32,308 nt of DNA from contig CATBLW010000092.1 in NCBI GenBank assembly GCA_949486985.1, forward strand, positions 1 through 32,308, written 5' to 3'. Both the position numbers and the translations under genes were made by a program. The number at the start of each line of letters is the position of its first letter. Positions within the stretch are counted from its first letter, which is position 1. Below are positions 1 through 8,825 of the stretch, one piece after another. Source of the DNA: Prochlorococcus marinus str. MIT 9215. GTDB taxonomy: Bacteria > Cyanobacteriota > Cyanobacteriia > PCC-6307 > Cyanobiaceae. The notes below the pieces were generated by a model. The model ran no database searches and was not told the origin of the DNA. It worked only from the letters and a program-made list of their open reading frames with translations.

Positions 1-1226
1 TCCATAACCAAAGTTTCGACAGGCTCACAAGCAATATCGTCAATCGTTCGATAAATCACCTGCGGCTGAGAGACCTGAAATTCATATCCCTCTCGACGCA
101 TGGTTTCGATCAAAATCCCCAGGTGAAGTTCACCTCGACCACTCACAGAAAAGCGATCAGGAGAATCTGTTTCTTCTACTCTGAGAGCAACATTAGTCAG
201 CAATTCTTTGTTTAAACGATCACGTAATTGACGACTGGTAACAAATTTGCCCTCTTTGCCAGCAAAGGGAGAGTCGTTCACCACAAAAGTCATCTGCAAT
301 GTGGGTTCGTCCACCTTGATCAAGGGCAATGCCTTGGGTTCATCAGGGCAAGCAATCGTCTCGCCAATATTCACGTCATCAAAACCAGCCAAAGCTACGA
401 GATCACCAGCTGAGGCTTCTTCGATCTCAATGCGCTGCAAACCTTCAAAACCAAGAAGCTTGCTAATTCTTCCGCGCTTCGTACTGCCATTATCTTTGAT
501 CAACAAAGCACTCTGGCCATTGCGAATGATGCCGTTATGTACACGCCCAATCACAATACGGCCAAGAAAATCTGAATAATCAAGGGTTGTGATCTGTAGC
601 TGCAGAGGCTTCGTTTCGTCACCAACTGGTGGTGGAACATGACGCAAGATGGCATCAAACAAAGGCTTCATATTGTCGCTTTCTGTCGCCATGTCGGGTT
701 TAGAGAAACCACCCATGCCACTTCCAAATAAATAAGGAAAGTCACACTGGTCATCATCTGCACCAAGCTCAATAAAAAGATCAAGGACCTTATCAACGGC
801 AGTTTCAGGATCAACTCGAGCACGATCTATCTTATTCACAAATACAATCGGTCTCAATCCTTGTTCAAGAGCTTTCTTCAAAACAAAGCGAGTCTGAGGC
901 ATTGGCCCTTCATTGGCATCAACAATCAATAGACATCCATCAACCATTCCAAGAACACGTTCAACCTCTCCACCAAAGTCAGCGTGGCCAGGTGTATCAA
1001 CAATATTGATGCGAGTATCGTTATAAGTAACAGCAGTATTTTTTGAGAGGATTGTAATTCCCCTTTCCCTCTCCAAATCATTGGAGTCCAACACACAAGT
1101 TGGAACCGCCTCATTGTCACGAAAAATCCCAGACTGACTGAGAAGAGCATCCACCAAAGTGGTTTTGCCGTGATCTACGTGAGCGATGATTGCAATGTTG
1201 CGGATCGCCTTAGCCTGGGCACTCAT
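1..1226 (-). CDS. typA: GTP-binding protein TypA/BipA, 3' part cut by window edge
   Basis: This is a translational GTPase of the EF-G-like TypA/BipA family, which binds ribosomes and affects ribosome assembly and stress responses. The reverse-strand reading frame starts at an ATG at 1226 and stays open to the window edge, giving about 408 of the usual roughly 600 residues. The N-terminus carries the G1 loop AHVDHGKTTLVDALL, then DTPGHADFGGEVERVL (G3) and VNKIDRAR (G4), followed by an EF-Tu domain 2-like region and the start of the EF-G domain III-like part (SGRGELHLGILIETMRREG). The order of domains fits TypA better than EF-G or LepA. The missing C-terminal third lies outside the window. Upstream, 181 bases separate it from the next gene on the same strand, enough for its own promoter. 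Confidence 0.95.
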   Translation of the reverse strand, partial: MSAQAKAIRNIAIIAHVDHGKTTLVDALLSQSGIFRDNEAVPTCVLDSNDLERERGITILSKNTAVTYNDTRINIVDTPGHADFGGEVERVLGMVDGCLLIVDANEGPMPQTRFVLKKALEQGLRPIVFVNKIDRARVDPETAVDKVLDLFIELGADDDQCDFPYLFGSGMGGFSKPDMATESDNMKPLFDAILRHVPPPVGDETKPLQLQITTLDYSDFLGRIVIGRVHNGIIRNGQSALLIKDNGSTKRGRISKLLGFEGLQRIEIEEASAGDLVALAGFDDVNIGETIACPDEPKALPLIKVDEPTLQMTFVVNDSPFAGKEGKFVTSRQLRDRLNKELLTNVALRVEETDSPDRFSVSGRGELHLGILIETMRREGYEFQVSQPQVIYRTIDDIACEPVETLVM

Positions 1227-1407
1227 GGGTCCTAGACGTTTATAAGAGAAAAAGAACGCCTAAAGGCGCAGTGGCGGAAGGCTATCTCAGCGTGAGATTT
1301 GACAGATCGACAACTGTCTATTCAAGCAACTGAATTCCACTGGCGACAACGAACTGACGCTCAAAAGACGGGCAATCAACACACAGTCGATCAATCAAAA
1401 GAGAAAT

Positions 1408-2148
1408 TCAGCGATTTTCTAGCAGTTGACGGGCTGACTCAAACTGCTGCAAGGCAGGTGCTGATCCCTCAAATCGCCAGTGCCAAGGTTCATAGGTCAC
1501 TCCCTGAGGATTGCCTGGCGGGAAGGAAAGCGCGAAGTGATAACTGGCCGCATGATCCTGCAGCCAGCGAAACGCCCTGGTGGTGTCAAAATCCACCGAA
1601 AGATTGTGTTCTGGGCTATCTGCATCTCCTAAATCAATGGCATATCCAGTGCTGTGTTCGGAATAGCCCGGAGGAGCAGAAACCTTGGCACGCTCAGCTG
1701 CTGTCTGGTTGCGCTCAGATTTGACATCAAAAAAGATTCTCTCCTGCAAATCAATGGAACGAAATCCACTCAATAAGCTCAAAGCCACGCCGTCAGCAGC
1801 GGCCGCATCCTGCATCGAGCGCAAGGCTTCAGCCGCATCGAAATGAAGCTGAAGACCGGGCTGAACACTAATCAAATCTTGAATTGAAGCTTCGCGATAG
1901 GGAAAATGTCCCAGCAGTCGACCATCGGCCGCGGGACGTTCCTTGATTCCACGAATAGGAACTGAAGGCTCAAAACCGGCCAGCAACCTCGGCCCCAACA
2001 ACATGGCTGCGATCGAGGCAGAGAAGACCATCAAACAGACCCATAGCAACCTGCTACCCCCAGAGGCTTGGCGCCTCTGGGGACGGGAGCGGCGAGCAAC
2101 CGGAATGTCATCCCGACTAAGGCGTCGAGCCTGATCTGCACGAACCAC
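1408..2148 (-). CDS. Membrane-anchored D-alanyl-D-alanine carboxypeptidase, M15B (VanY/LdcB) family
   Basis: This is a predicted zinc D,D-carboxypeptidase that would trim the terminal D-alanine of peptidoglycan peptides in the periplasm. Of its 246 residues, about 1-32 are basic and cytoplasmic, 33-58 form one hydrophobic anchor, and the rest is the M15 fold. Metal and catalytic residues are visible in SEHSTGYAIDLGD (His165, Asp172) and EPWHWRF (Glu220, His223); the LSGFRS segment near 127 is the usual substrate-side Arg motif. The start is a GTG at 2148 without a clear ribosome binding site; no ATG occurs before the hydrophobic segment, so the exact start is uncertain. It is divergent from chlP. 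The family is sure; whether it acts on D-Ala-D-Ala or on L,D bonds cannot be told from sequence. Confidence 0.88.
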   Translation of the reverse strand: MVRADQARRLSRDDIPVARRSRPQRRQASGGSRLLWVCLMVFSASIAAMLLGPRLLAGFEPSVPIRGIKERPAADGRLLGHFPYREASIQDLISVQPGLQLHFDAAEALRSMQDAAAADGVALSLLSGFRSIDLQERIFFDVKSERNQTAAERAKVSAPPGYSEHSTGYAIDLGDADSPEHNLSVDFDTTRAFRWLQDHAASYHFALSFPPGNPQGVTYEPWHWRFEGSAPALQQFESARQLLENR

Positions 2149-2256
2149 GAAATTGGTGCAGTGTTCTATAGATCGTAAGGTGGGGCGCTAGGGGGCCCCA
2201 AAACCCGATTTAGGGAAGTAGCTTTCAGTTAAGTCATTCCGCGAAGCGGGTTCAAG

Positions 2257-3660
2257 ATGCTGCGTGTTGCCGTAGTCGGTGGTGGTCCAAGCGGTTCATG
2301 TGCCGCAGAAGTTCTTGCAAAAGCAGGTATCAAGACATGGCTGTTCGAGCGCAAACTCGACAATGCCAAGCCTTGTGGGGGTGCAATCCCTCTCTGCATG
2401 GTGGATGAATTCGACCTGCCCGAGTCGATCATCGATCGCAAAGTCCGCAATATGAAAATGATTTCGCCCTCAAACCGTGAGGTCGACATCAGTCTGGACA
2501 AGGTTTACAGCAAAGAAGACAAGAGTGAATACATCGGCATGTGCCGCAGGGAAGTCATGGATGCTTTCTTACGCAACCGTGCCGCTGACCTCGGTGCCAA
2601 CCTCGTCAATGGCCTGGTCACCAAAATCGATACCGGCTCCAATCGCCAAGGGCCCTACACACTCACCTATTCCGACTATTCAAGTGGCGAAATTACTGGC
2701 CAAGCCAAGACACTTGAGGTTGATCTAATCGTCGGAGCCGACGGCGCCAACAGCCGAGTTGCCAAGGCAATGGATGCTGGTGACTACAACTATGCCGTTG
2801 CTTTCCAGGAACGCATCAAGCTGCCTGAGAAAGAAATGGAGTACTACGAAGACCTCGCTGAAATGTATGTCGGCACTGATGTATCGCCCGACTTTTATGG
2901 CTGGGTATTCCCTAAGTACGACCATGTTGCGGTGGGTACTGGAACCATGCAGAAAAATCAATCTCTAATCAAAAGCTTGCAAGCAGGCGTGCGCGAAAGA
3001 GCAAAGAAACGACTGGTTCATGGAGAAGTCATCAAAGTAGAAGCTCATCCAATCCCTGAACATCCAAGACCTCGAAGAGTTGTTGGCAGGATGGCTCTTG
3101 TCGGAGATGCCGCTGGATATGTCACCAAGAGTTCTGGAGAAGGCATCTACTTTGCCGCCAAAAGTGGACGCATGTGTGCAGAGCAAATCGTTGAATCCAG
3201 CCAAGCAGGAAAGAGAATCCCTACGGAAGGAGACCTCAAGAAATACCTGAAGAAATGGGATAGAAAATACGGAACAACCTATACAGTTCTGGCCATACTC
3301 CAAGCCATCTTCTATTCAAACGACACCGCTAGAGAAGCCTTCGTTGCCATGTGTGATGACATGGATGTTCAACGCCTAACCTTTGACAGCTATCTATACA
3401 AAAAGGTTGTTGCTATGAATCCATGGCAACAGATCAAACTCTCTCTATTAACGGTTGATGCCTTGGCGAGAGGATTGTTCCGTCCGAAAACAATTTATAA
3501 ACCTGTTCCTAGTGCTGTCAGGAGTGATGAAGAAGTAAACGCTATGCTTGCCGTCAAAACAATTACCGGAGGCATCAAGGTAAAAGCCAAGAAAGATTCT
3601 GACAAAAATGCTTCCTCCAAAAGTGATGAGCGTGACCCTGCCCTAACAAACAAGTCGTAA
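2257..3660 (+). CDS. chlP: Geranylgeranyl diphosphate / geranylgeranyl-chlorophyll reductase ChlP
   Basis: ChlP reduces the geranylgeranyl group to phytyl for chlorophyll a and tocopherol synthesis, using NADPH and FAD at the thylakoid. The 467-residue protein opens directly with the FAD-binding Rossmann motif VAVVGGGPSGSCAAEVLAKAG (about residues 4-24), followed by the family segment KPCGGAIPLCMVDEFDLP. VGADGANSRVAKAMDAGDY near 160 and ALVGDAAGYVTKSSGEGIYFA near 279 are the conserved GD and substrate-side motifs. The ATG at 2257 places the Rossmann motif at the expected distance from the N-terminus. The C-terminal tail after about 435 is lysine-rich and low-complexity. It stands alone: divergent from the M15B peptidase gene and convergent with glyS 57 bases downstream, with no clear hairpin between them. 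Confidence 0.96.
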   Translation: MLRVAVVGGGPSGSCAAEVLAKAGIKTWLFERKLDNAKPCGGAIPLCMVDEFDLPESIIDRKVRNMKMISPSNREVDISLDKVYSKEDKSEYIGMCRREVMDAFLRNRAADLGANLVNGLVTKIDTGSNRQGPYTLTYSDYSSGEITGQAKTLEVDLIVGADGANSRVAKAMDAGDYNYAVAFQERIKLPEKEMEYYEDLAEMYVGTDVSPDFYGWVFPKYDHVAVGTGTMQKNQSLIKSLQAGVRERAKKRLVHGEVIKVEAHPIPEHPRPRRVVGRMALVGDAAGYVTKSSGEGIYFAAKSGRMCAEQIVESSQAGKRIPTEGDLKKYLKKWDRKYGTTYTVLAILQAIFYSNDTAREAFVAMCDDMDVQRLTFDSYLYKKVVAMNPWQQIKLSLLTVDALARGLFRPKTIYKPVPSAVRSDEEVNAMLAVKTITGGIKVKAKKDSDKNASSKSDERDPALTNKS

Positions 3661-3717
3661 TCACAGATCAAGGGAATAAACAAGCAGTGCAAGAATTAAT
3701 CATCTAGAGATATTTAC

Positions 3718-5883
3718 TTATCCATTAATTAGGCTGAAATCGGCCAGTACTCCTGCCTGATTTCGCAGCACCCCTAGCAAGTTCAGACGATTGGTTCTTA
3801 CCGCAATATCTTCTGCCATAACCATCACACTTTGATCGCCATCAAAGAAGGCAGCGAGTGCATCAGAGCCTGCAGTAAGACCCTTTGCTAATTGGGTATA
3901 GCGATCAGGTGAAGAACCTTGCGCGATTGGTTCAAGTGACATTAAAACCTTAAGCATTTCCGCTTCACTCGGCTTCTCAAACAAGCCAGGATCAACAACA
4001 TCAGCGGGACTCAAAACGTTTGCAGGCAAATCACCTTTTTCCGCCAAACGTGCGGCTCGTGTGACCACAGCCTGCACCGCCAACAACTCGCCCGTTGAGC
4101 GCATATTGACAAGCAAGTCCGCACGCATGCGGGCATCGGCAGGATCTGCCAGGAGACGATCAATCAAGACAGTTTCGCCAGCGACAGCCTGACAAAGGTC
4201 AAGATCGACTCCAGCCTCCTCCAACAAGCTGAGTATCCGCTGACGGCTGAACTCACCAAGTTCAGCAGCCAAATCAATGGGATTAATTTCAAATTGCTGC
4301 AGCAGCTCAGCCCAGTGGGAACAGGATTTCTCAAGCAAGGAGAGAAGGTTGAGCCGCCAACCCTTAGACCAAAGAATTTGCAACAGGCCGTTGCCGGCTC
4401 GCCGCAGGGCGTAGGGATCAGAAGAGCCGCTGGGACGCTCTCCCTTGGCATAGATGCTCAATAACAACTCGATGCGTTCTGCCAACGCAAGCAGAGCCCC
4501 AGGGTTCGAATCAGGCAAGGCATCACCGGCTCCACGGGGTAAGTAATGCTCAAGAACAGCTAGAGCAACCTCCCGTGGCTCGCCTTCCGCCAAAAGATAT
4601 TTACCACCAATCACTCCCTGCAACTCAGGGAATTCGCCCACCATCTGGCTGACAAGATCATGCTTACAAAGATGGGCCGCACGTCGCGCATGGTCGGCCT
4701 GATTTTCATCAAGATTCAGCTGTTTAGAGAGCAGGTCAACTAGCCACTCAATGCGCTCAACCCGATCCAGCAAAGAGCCAAGACCATCAGCAAAAGTAAC
4801 GCGAGCCAACTGATCCCGTCGATCAATGCTGGAGACGGCTCGATCAGCATCGACGAAAAACTCAGCATCGGCCAATCTCGCGTTTAGGACTCTTTCATTG
4901 CCTCGCCGCACGATCTCGCTGGCTTCGACGCGTCCATTGCCAATACAAAGAAAACGGGGCAGAAGGCTGCTCTTGGCATCAAGAGCCAAAGGATCATTGA
5001 CAGCATCAAGGCGATAGAGCGGGACATAACGTTGATGCACTCGCATCACGGTGCTGAGGACTTCAGCAGGCAAATCCAAATATTCAGCAGCGATTGAAGC
5101 CTCAATAAGGAGAGGCGCCTCCACCAAATCGGTGAGCTCGTCCACAAGCGCTTCAGGGAGGTCAGGGCGAGCCTCAAGCTCACCTGCCGCCTGATCAACA
5201 GCACGACGAATAAATTCAAGGCGCTTTTGTCGATCAACCTCAACACCCGCATCAGACATAGTTTTCAGATAGGTTTCTGCTGAAGGAATTGTCAAGAAAC
5301 CATCATCAAGTCGATGTCCACGACTGATATTTCCAGAACGAACCTCTGGTTCACAACCTTCTAAACAAACAGGGATGACCTGTTGATCCAACAAAGCCAC
5401 AAGCCAACGGATCGGTCTAGAGAAGCGTCTTTCACCACTGCCCCAGCGCATAAAACGACGCCCCTGAAGATTGCCGATCCATTGGGGTATCTGCTCAGCC
5501 AGCAGCTCTAAAGCAGGCCTTCCGCTTTCAAGAACCTTTGCAAACACGAAAGGTCCTTTGGGCGTATCTCTCACCTCAAGAGCGTCTGGTTGAAGACCAC
5601 AACGCTTGGCAAAGCCAAGCGCTGCCTGAGTGGGTTCACCATCTTTGAAAGCCTTGCCTGCTGGTGGCCCCTTCCGCTCTTCCTCAAGATCCTCAGCATC
5701 GAGGGCTAGATCGTCCACCTGCAGAACAAGGCGTCGAGGCGTACTACTGCATTGAATCTTGCCGTGTTGAAGACGCCTCTCTGCCAAGTCGCCTTGAACC
5801 ATCCGAGCGAGTTGAGGCAAAGCCAATCGAGCAAAATCAGCCGGCAGTTCCTCGGTTCCAATCTCCAGCAGAAAGCTCGACAC
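3718..5883 (-). CDS. glyS: Glycine--tRNA ligase beta subunit
   Basis: This is the beta subunit of the bacterial alpha2beta2 glycyl-tRNA synthetase, which binds tRNA-Gly and supports charging by the alpha subunit. The 721 residues match the usual family length of about 690-720. The N-terminus SSFLLEIGTEELPADFARLA is the family signature; FMRWGSGERRFSRPIRWLVAL near 150 and the HD-type segment KHDLVSQMVGEFPELQGVIG in the middle are also typical, as is SSDPYALRRAGNGLLQI further on, with an anticodon-binding-like helical C-terminus. The start is GTG at 5883, immediately before the conserved SSFLLEIGTEELP. The alpha subunit gene glyQ is not in this window. Divergent from sir with a 63-base gap and convergent with chlP. 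Confidence 0.96.
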   Translation of the reverse strand: MSSFLLEIGTEELPADFARLALPQLARMVQGDLAERRLQHGKIQCSSTPRRLVLQVDDLALDAEDLEEERKGPPAGKAFKDGEPTQAALGFAKRCGLQPDALEVRDTPKGPFVFAKVLESGRPALELLAEQIPQWIGNLQGRRFMRWGSGERRFSRPIRWLVALLDQQVIPVCLEGCEPEVRSGNISRGHRLDDGFLTIPSAETYLKTMSDAGVEVDRQKRLEFIRRAVDQAAGELEARPDLPEALVDELTDLVEAPLLIEASIAAEYLDLPAEVLSTVMRVHQRYVPLYRLDAVNDPLALDAKSSLLPRFLCIGNGRVEASEIVRRGNERVLNARLADAEFFVDADRAVSSIDRRDQLARVTFADGLGSLLDRVERIEWLVDLLSKQLNLDENQADHARRAAHLCKHDLVSQMVGEFPELQGVIGGKYLLAEGEPREVALAVLEHYLPRGAGDALPDSNPGALLALAERIELLLSIYAKGERPSGSSDPYALRRAGNGLLQILWSKGWRLNLLSLLEKSCSHWAELLQQFEINPIDLAAELGEFSRQRILSLLEEAGVDLDLCQAVAGETVLIDRLLADPADARMRADLLVNMRSTGELLAVQAVVTRAARLAEKGDLPANVLSPADVVDPGLFEKPSEAEMLKVLMSLEPIAQGSSPDRYTQLAKGLTAGSDALAAFFDGDQSVMVMAEDIAVRTNRLNLLGVLRNQAGVLADFSLING

Positions 5884-5946
5884 AGAGATAAGCCTTAAGA
5901 ACTGATCAGTTTATGAATCAACCCTATTGATGAACTCAGCATCGAG

Positions 5947-7788
5947 ATGCGTGTGCGTTTCGCTACGGTGGACTATGAAAATAAAGACGCCGTGACTGCA
6001 GGGGAGACAGCATCGGGGCAGGCGGAAGAGCCCAGCCTCTCTCCATGCCTTGCCACGAAAACAGAGCGAACCAAGTTCGAGCAATTCAAGGCTGATAGCG
6101 CCTACTTACGCGACCCACTGCGTGATGAGCTTGCTAACGACATTGATCACTTCTCCAATGACGCTGTCCAACTGCTGAAATTCCACGGCAGTTATCAACA
6201 GGACAATCGCGAGAATCGTCAGAAAGGCCAAGGTAAGGATTGGCAAATGATGCTCCGCCTCCGTAGCCCAGGCGGACGCATCCCAGCCTCACTGTTTCTC
6301 GCCATGGACGATCTTTCGAACCGTCTTGGCAATGAAACGCTGCGTGCCACAACACGCCAAGCCTTTCAGATGCATGGCATTCGCAAAGACAATCTTAAAG
6401 AAGTCATCAGCACGATTCTTCACTCGATGGGCTCAACCCTTGCGGCCTGTGGTGATATCAACCGCAACGTGATGGCACCTGCCGCGCCCTACGAGAAGGG
6501 TGCCTATCCAGCTGCTCGTCAATTGGCTGAGCAGATAGCCGACCTCCTCAATCCAAAAGCAGCAGAAGGCTCCTACCTCGATCTTTGGGTGAATGGTGAC
6601 CTCAGCTATCGCATCCGCCCCTCCTCAACAGTAAAAAAGGCGCGTGCCAGACAACTCGAAGGTGGGGTCTTCAGTGGGGATGCCAATGAGCCCCTTTACG
6701 GCTCCACATACATGCCACGCAAGTTCAAGTGCGCCGTCACGGTGCCTGGGGACAATTCAGTGGACCTGCTCACCCAAGACATCGGCATGGTTGCCTTTGT
6801 CGATCAAAAAGGTGTTCTCAAGGGTTGCAATGTTTATGTCGGTGGTGGCATGGGACGCACCCATAACAATGAGCAAACCTTTGCTCGCACCGGCGACCCA
6901 CTTGGCTACGTAGCCGCTGAGCATCTTTTGGATTTGGTGCAGTCCGTCTTAGCTCTGCAAAGGGATTACGGGGATCGCAAAACGAGGCGCCATGCACGCA
7001 TGAAATATCTAATCAACGACCAAGGAATCAGCTGGTTCAAGAATGAACTCAAGAGCAAATACTTCCCTTATCCAATCAAAGGCTTGCGCCCAGAACCAAA
7101 GAGCAAACTCGAGGATTACCTGGGTTGGCATCGTCAGGCTGCAGGCAAATGGTTTGTTGGCCTGCCCTTGATGTCAGGTCGATTGGCAGGTGATCTCAAA
7201 AAAGGCCTTCGCAAACTTGTGGAGACCTACCAACTGGACATCCGCCTAACACCTAACCAGGATCTTCTGCTCTGCAATATCGGCACGCAACAACGCAGCA
7301 GCGTTCGCCATGACCTTGCTGCCCTCGGTTTTGAAGCACCAGAATCGATTACAAAGCTGGCAAGGCATGCCATCGCCTGTCCAGCACTACCTTTATGCGG
7401 GCTCGCCATGACAGAAGCGGAACGCAGCCTGCCGTCGATTCTTGCGCGCATCGATTCTCAGCTTCAACAGCTTGAAATTGACAAGTCGATCCTGATCCGT
7501 GTCACCGGCTGTCCCAATGGCTGTGCTCGGCCTTACATGGCCGAGCTCGGCTTGGTAGGAAGCGGGGTCGACCGTTATCAGCTCTGGCTAGGAGGAACCC
7601 CAAACCTGCAAAGACTCGCCAAGCCATACCTTCAACGCATGCCCATCGATCAACTCGAGACCACTCTCGAACCACTCCTGTTGAGCTGGAAAGAGGCTGG
7701 CGGACGTCGCAGCCTCGGCGATCACATCAACAAGCTTGGCGATCAAGCCGTACTTGCATTGCTATCCAATGCGGAACAGGCTCCATAG
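5947..7788 (+). CDS. sir: Ferredoxin-dependent assimilatory sulfite reductase
   Basis: The enzyme reduces sulfite to sulfide with six electrons from ferredoxin, using siroheme and a [4Fe-4S] cluster; it feeds cysteine synthesis. The 613-residue protein has the two-fold nitrite/sulfite reductase layout. The four cluster/siroheme cysteines are present as C478-x5-C484 in the segment ACPALPLCG and C522-x3-C526 in TGCPNGCARPYMAELGLVG. The central segment GGGMGRTHNNEQTFAR and the absence of an N-terminal flavin module support the ferredoxin type. The first about 35 residues are poorly conserved in appearance, so a later start is possible, but the next in-frame ATG lies well inside the conserved fold. 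The 3' end overlaps the convergent M15D gene by 46 bases. Confidence 0.95.
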   Translation: MRVRFATVDYENKDAVTAGETASGQAEEPSLSPCLATKTERTKFEQFKADSAYLRDPLRDELANDIDHFSNDAVQLLKFHGSYQQDNRENRQKGQGKDWQMMLRLRSPGGRIPASLFLAMDDLSNRLGNETLRATTRQAFQMHGIRKDNLKEVISTILHSMGSTLAACGDINRNVMAPAAPYEKGAYPAARQLAEQIADLLNPKAAEGSYLDLWVNGDLSYRIRPSSTVKKARARQLEGGVFSGDANEPLYGSTYMPRKFKCAVTVPGDNSVDLLTQDIGMVAFVDQKGVLKGCNVYVGGGMGRTHNNEQTFARTGDPLGYVAAEHLLDLVQSVLALQRDYGDRKTRRHARMKYLINDQGISWFKNELKSKYFPYPIKGLRPEPKSKLEDYLGWHRQAAGKWFVGLPLMSGRLAGDLKKGLRKLVETYQLDIRLTPNQDLLLCNIGTQQRSSVRHDLAALGFEAPESITKLARHAIACPALPLCGLAMTEAERSLPSILARIDSQLQQLEIDKSILIRVTGCPNGCARPYMAELGLVGSGVDRYQLWLGGTPNLQRLAKPYLQRMPIDQLETTLEPLLLSWKEAGGRRSLGDHINKLGDQAVLALLSNAEQAP

Positions 7789-8477
7789 ATCGCCTCAGGC
7801 TTATTACATCTCCATGCCCACAGTTGATCTCCATGACTGAAATGCCACCACTCATGGGGATGTTGAGCAAAGCCTGCAGTCGCCATCGCATCGGCAAGAA
7901 GACGACGCCTTTGATGCCATAGGCCGGCCTCAGAAGACGGATTTTCTCTTGCGGCTTCATCGAAGTGATCTGGTTCTGAAACAGCTCCGATGGCATCAAT
8001 TTCGCCTCCCATAGACAAGGGCGTGCCATTCGCTTCAGCAAGGGTGAGATCGACAGCAGCTCCAGTGCTATGTGGAGGAGGTGTAGAGGGATCAAGGCTT
8101 GGCGGAGCCCAAAACCTGCCAACAGCTTCAATGACCTCCTGAACAGCAACCGACTGAGAACTCTGATCACGATCAACCCCTCTTCGCTGGCACTCCTCAG
8201 CGATCGCGTGGTCAACCATGAAGGCCTGCACAGCGATAGGCCGCCAAGCATCAAAAACCGCAAGCCGCATTTTTGGCTCAGTTCGCTGCAGAGCAAACTG
8301 AGCCTTGATCAAGCGAATAATCACGCTCTCTCTCAACCGAAACGGATCCGCACCAACGCCATAAGGAGCTCCCAGGGCGGCATAGGGATGGGGCTCCAAA
8401 CGATGAATCAACGGAGGCAGCTGCTCCAGCGACTCTCCACAATCATGAATGGGCCGATCACTCCAAGGACGCAGCAT
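7743..8477 (-). CDS. D-alanyl-D-alanine dipeptidase, M15D (VanX/DdpX) family
   Basis: VanX-type zinc dipeptidases split free D-Ala-D-Ala; in bacteria without glycopeptide resistance they are thought to salvage D-alanine. With the ATG at 8477 the protein has 244 residues. Visible active-site residues are Arg79 in AVFDAWRP, His136 and Asp143 in PHSTGAAVDLTL, and Glu209 and His212 in HEWWHF, the complete VanX pattern. No signal peptide is apparent, which fits a cytosolic dipeptidase. The frame stays open to a GTG at 8516, but that stretch is serine/lysine-poor noise and overlaps DnaA-box-like sites, so ATG 8477 is preferred. No vanA/vanH or ddp transporter genes lie nearby, so a resistance role is not supported. 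Its last 46 bases overlap sir. Confidence 0.88.
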   Translation of the reverse strand: MLRPWSDRPIHDCGESLEQLPPLIHRLEPHPYAALGAPYGVGADPFRLRESVIIRLIKAQFALQRTEPKMRLAVFDAWRPIAVQAFMVDHAIAEECQRRGVDRDQSSQSVAVQEVIEAVGRFWAPPSLDPSTPPPHSTGAAVDLTLAEANGTPLSMGGEIDAIGAVSEPDHFDEAARENPSSEAGLWHQRRRLLADAMATAGFAQHPHEWWHFSHGDQLWAWRCNKPEAIYGACSALDSNASTA

Positions 8478-8497
8478 AAAAAAGTTCGTACGGGAAC

Positions 8498-8506
8498 ATT
8501 TCCACA
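8498..8506 (+). promoter_or_regulatory. DnaA-box-like site (one mismatch)
   Basis: ATTTCCACA differs by one base from the cyanobacterial DnaA box TTTTCCACA. It sits 21 bases upstream of the preferred start of the M15D dipeptidase gene, beside an exact copy. DnaA binding is inferred. Confidence 0.3.
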
Positions 8507-8518
8507 ACAACAACACAG

Positions 8519-8527
8519 TTTTCCACA
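8519..8527 (+). promoter_or_regulatory. DnaA box (exact consensus match)
   Basis: TTTTCCACA is an exact match to the DnaA box used in cyanobacterial replication origins. It lies 12 bases from the near-match at 8498 and in the same orientation. Function is inferred from sequence only. Confidence 0.4.
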
Positions 8528-8782
8528 GCCGGAATCTCGCCGCCAGCTGAGAGTTTTATCAGCAAAACATCAAACAAACGCCTTTCGCAGCAACTTTCGG
8601 CAAACCTTAAGCAAATAGACTCAAGCAAAAGCAACTAGGTTCTTTCGCTGAGATCAATCTTCTTGCAATGTTTTTAAGCAAGCCAATAAAACATCTTCGC
8701 TCTTTCAAGGCTGGATTGATTAACCGACACGCAACAGAAACGAAGTAGCGCCGAACACATGGCATCGTTCACCAAACGACTC

Positions 8783-8800
8783 GAGACTCAAAAGAGTCTC
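8783..8800 (-). terminator. Hairpin downstream of recG, possible terminator
   Basis: GAGACTC and GAGTCTC form a perfect 7-bp stem around a 4-base loop (AAAA on the plus strand, TTTT in the recG RNA), starting 26 bases past the recG stop. No T-tract follows, only TCGAGTCGTTTGG, so termination would be weak; it may instead protect the RNA 3' end. Confidence 0.35.
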
Positions 8801-8805
8801 ACCAC

Positions 8806-8814
8806 TGTGGAAAA
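8806..8814 (-). promoter_or_regulatory. DnaA box (exact consensus match, reverse orientation)
   Basis: TGTGGAAAA is the exact reverse complement of TTTTCCACA. It lies 11 bases past the recG stop and 279 bases from the exact box at 8519, in inverted orientation. Function is inferred. Confidence 0.4.
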
Positions 8815-8825
8815 CCCTAGTCGCC

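Larger units (their letters stand above)
8478..8825. other. Gene-free intergenic region between recG and the M15D gene
   Basis: This is the only stretch above 300 bases without a supported gene. It lies upstream of the M15D dipeptidase gene and downstream of recG, both on the minus strand, and so should hold the dipeptidase promoter and the recG terminator. It is rich in A and C runs on the plus strand and contains three matches or near matches to the cyanobacterial DnaA box, a perfect 7-bp hairpin at 8783-8800 and a weak 5-bp hairpin (CTTGC...GCAAG) at 8662-8682. No tRNA-like fold and no convincing small gene were seen. Confidence 0.7.

Noticed and set aside
1299..1724. 141-codon open frame on the plus strand opposite the M15B peptidase gene.
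   Set aside because: Its product has no family features and the opposite frame carries a complete M15 active site; it is a shadow.
4500..4520. A tRNA T-loop-like GGTTCGAATC.
   Set aside because: It lies inside glyS, the flanking bases cannot form a T-stem, and no acceptor or anticodon arm is present.
7743..8477. Vancomycin-resistance reading of the VanX-like gene.
   Set aside because: No vanH, vanA-type ligase or VanRS regulator is nearby; single VanX homologues are common in bacteria without resistance.
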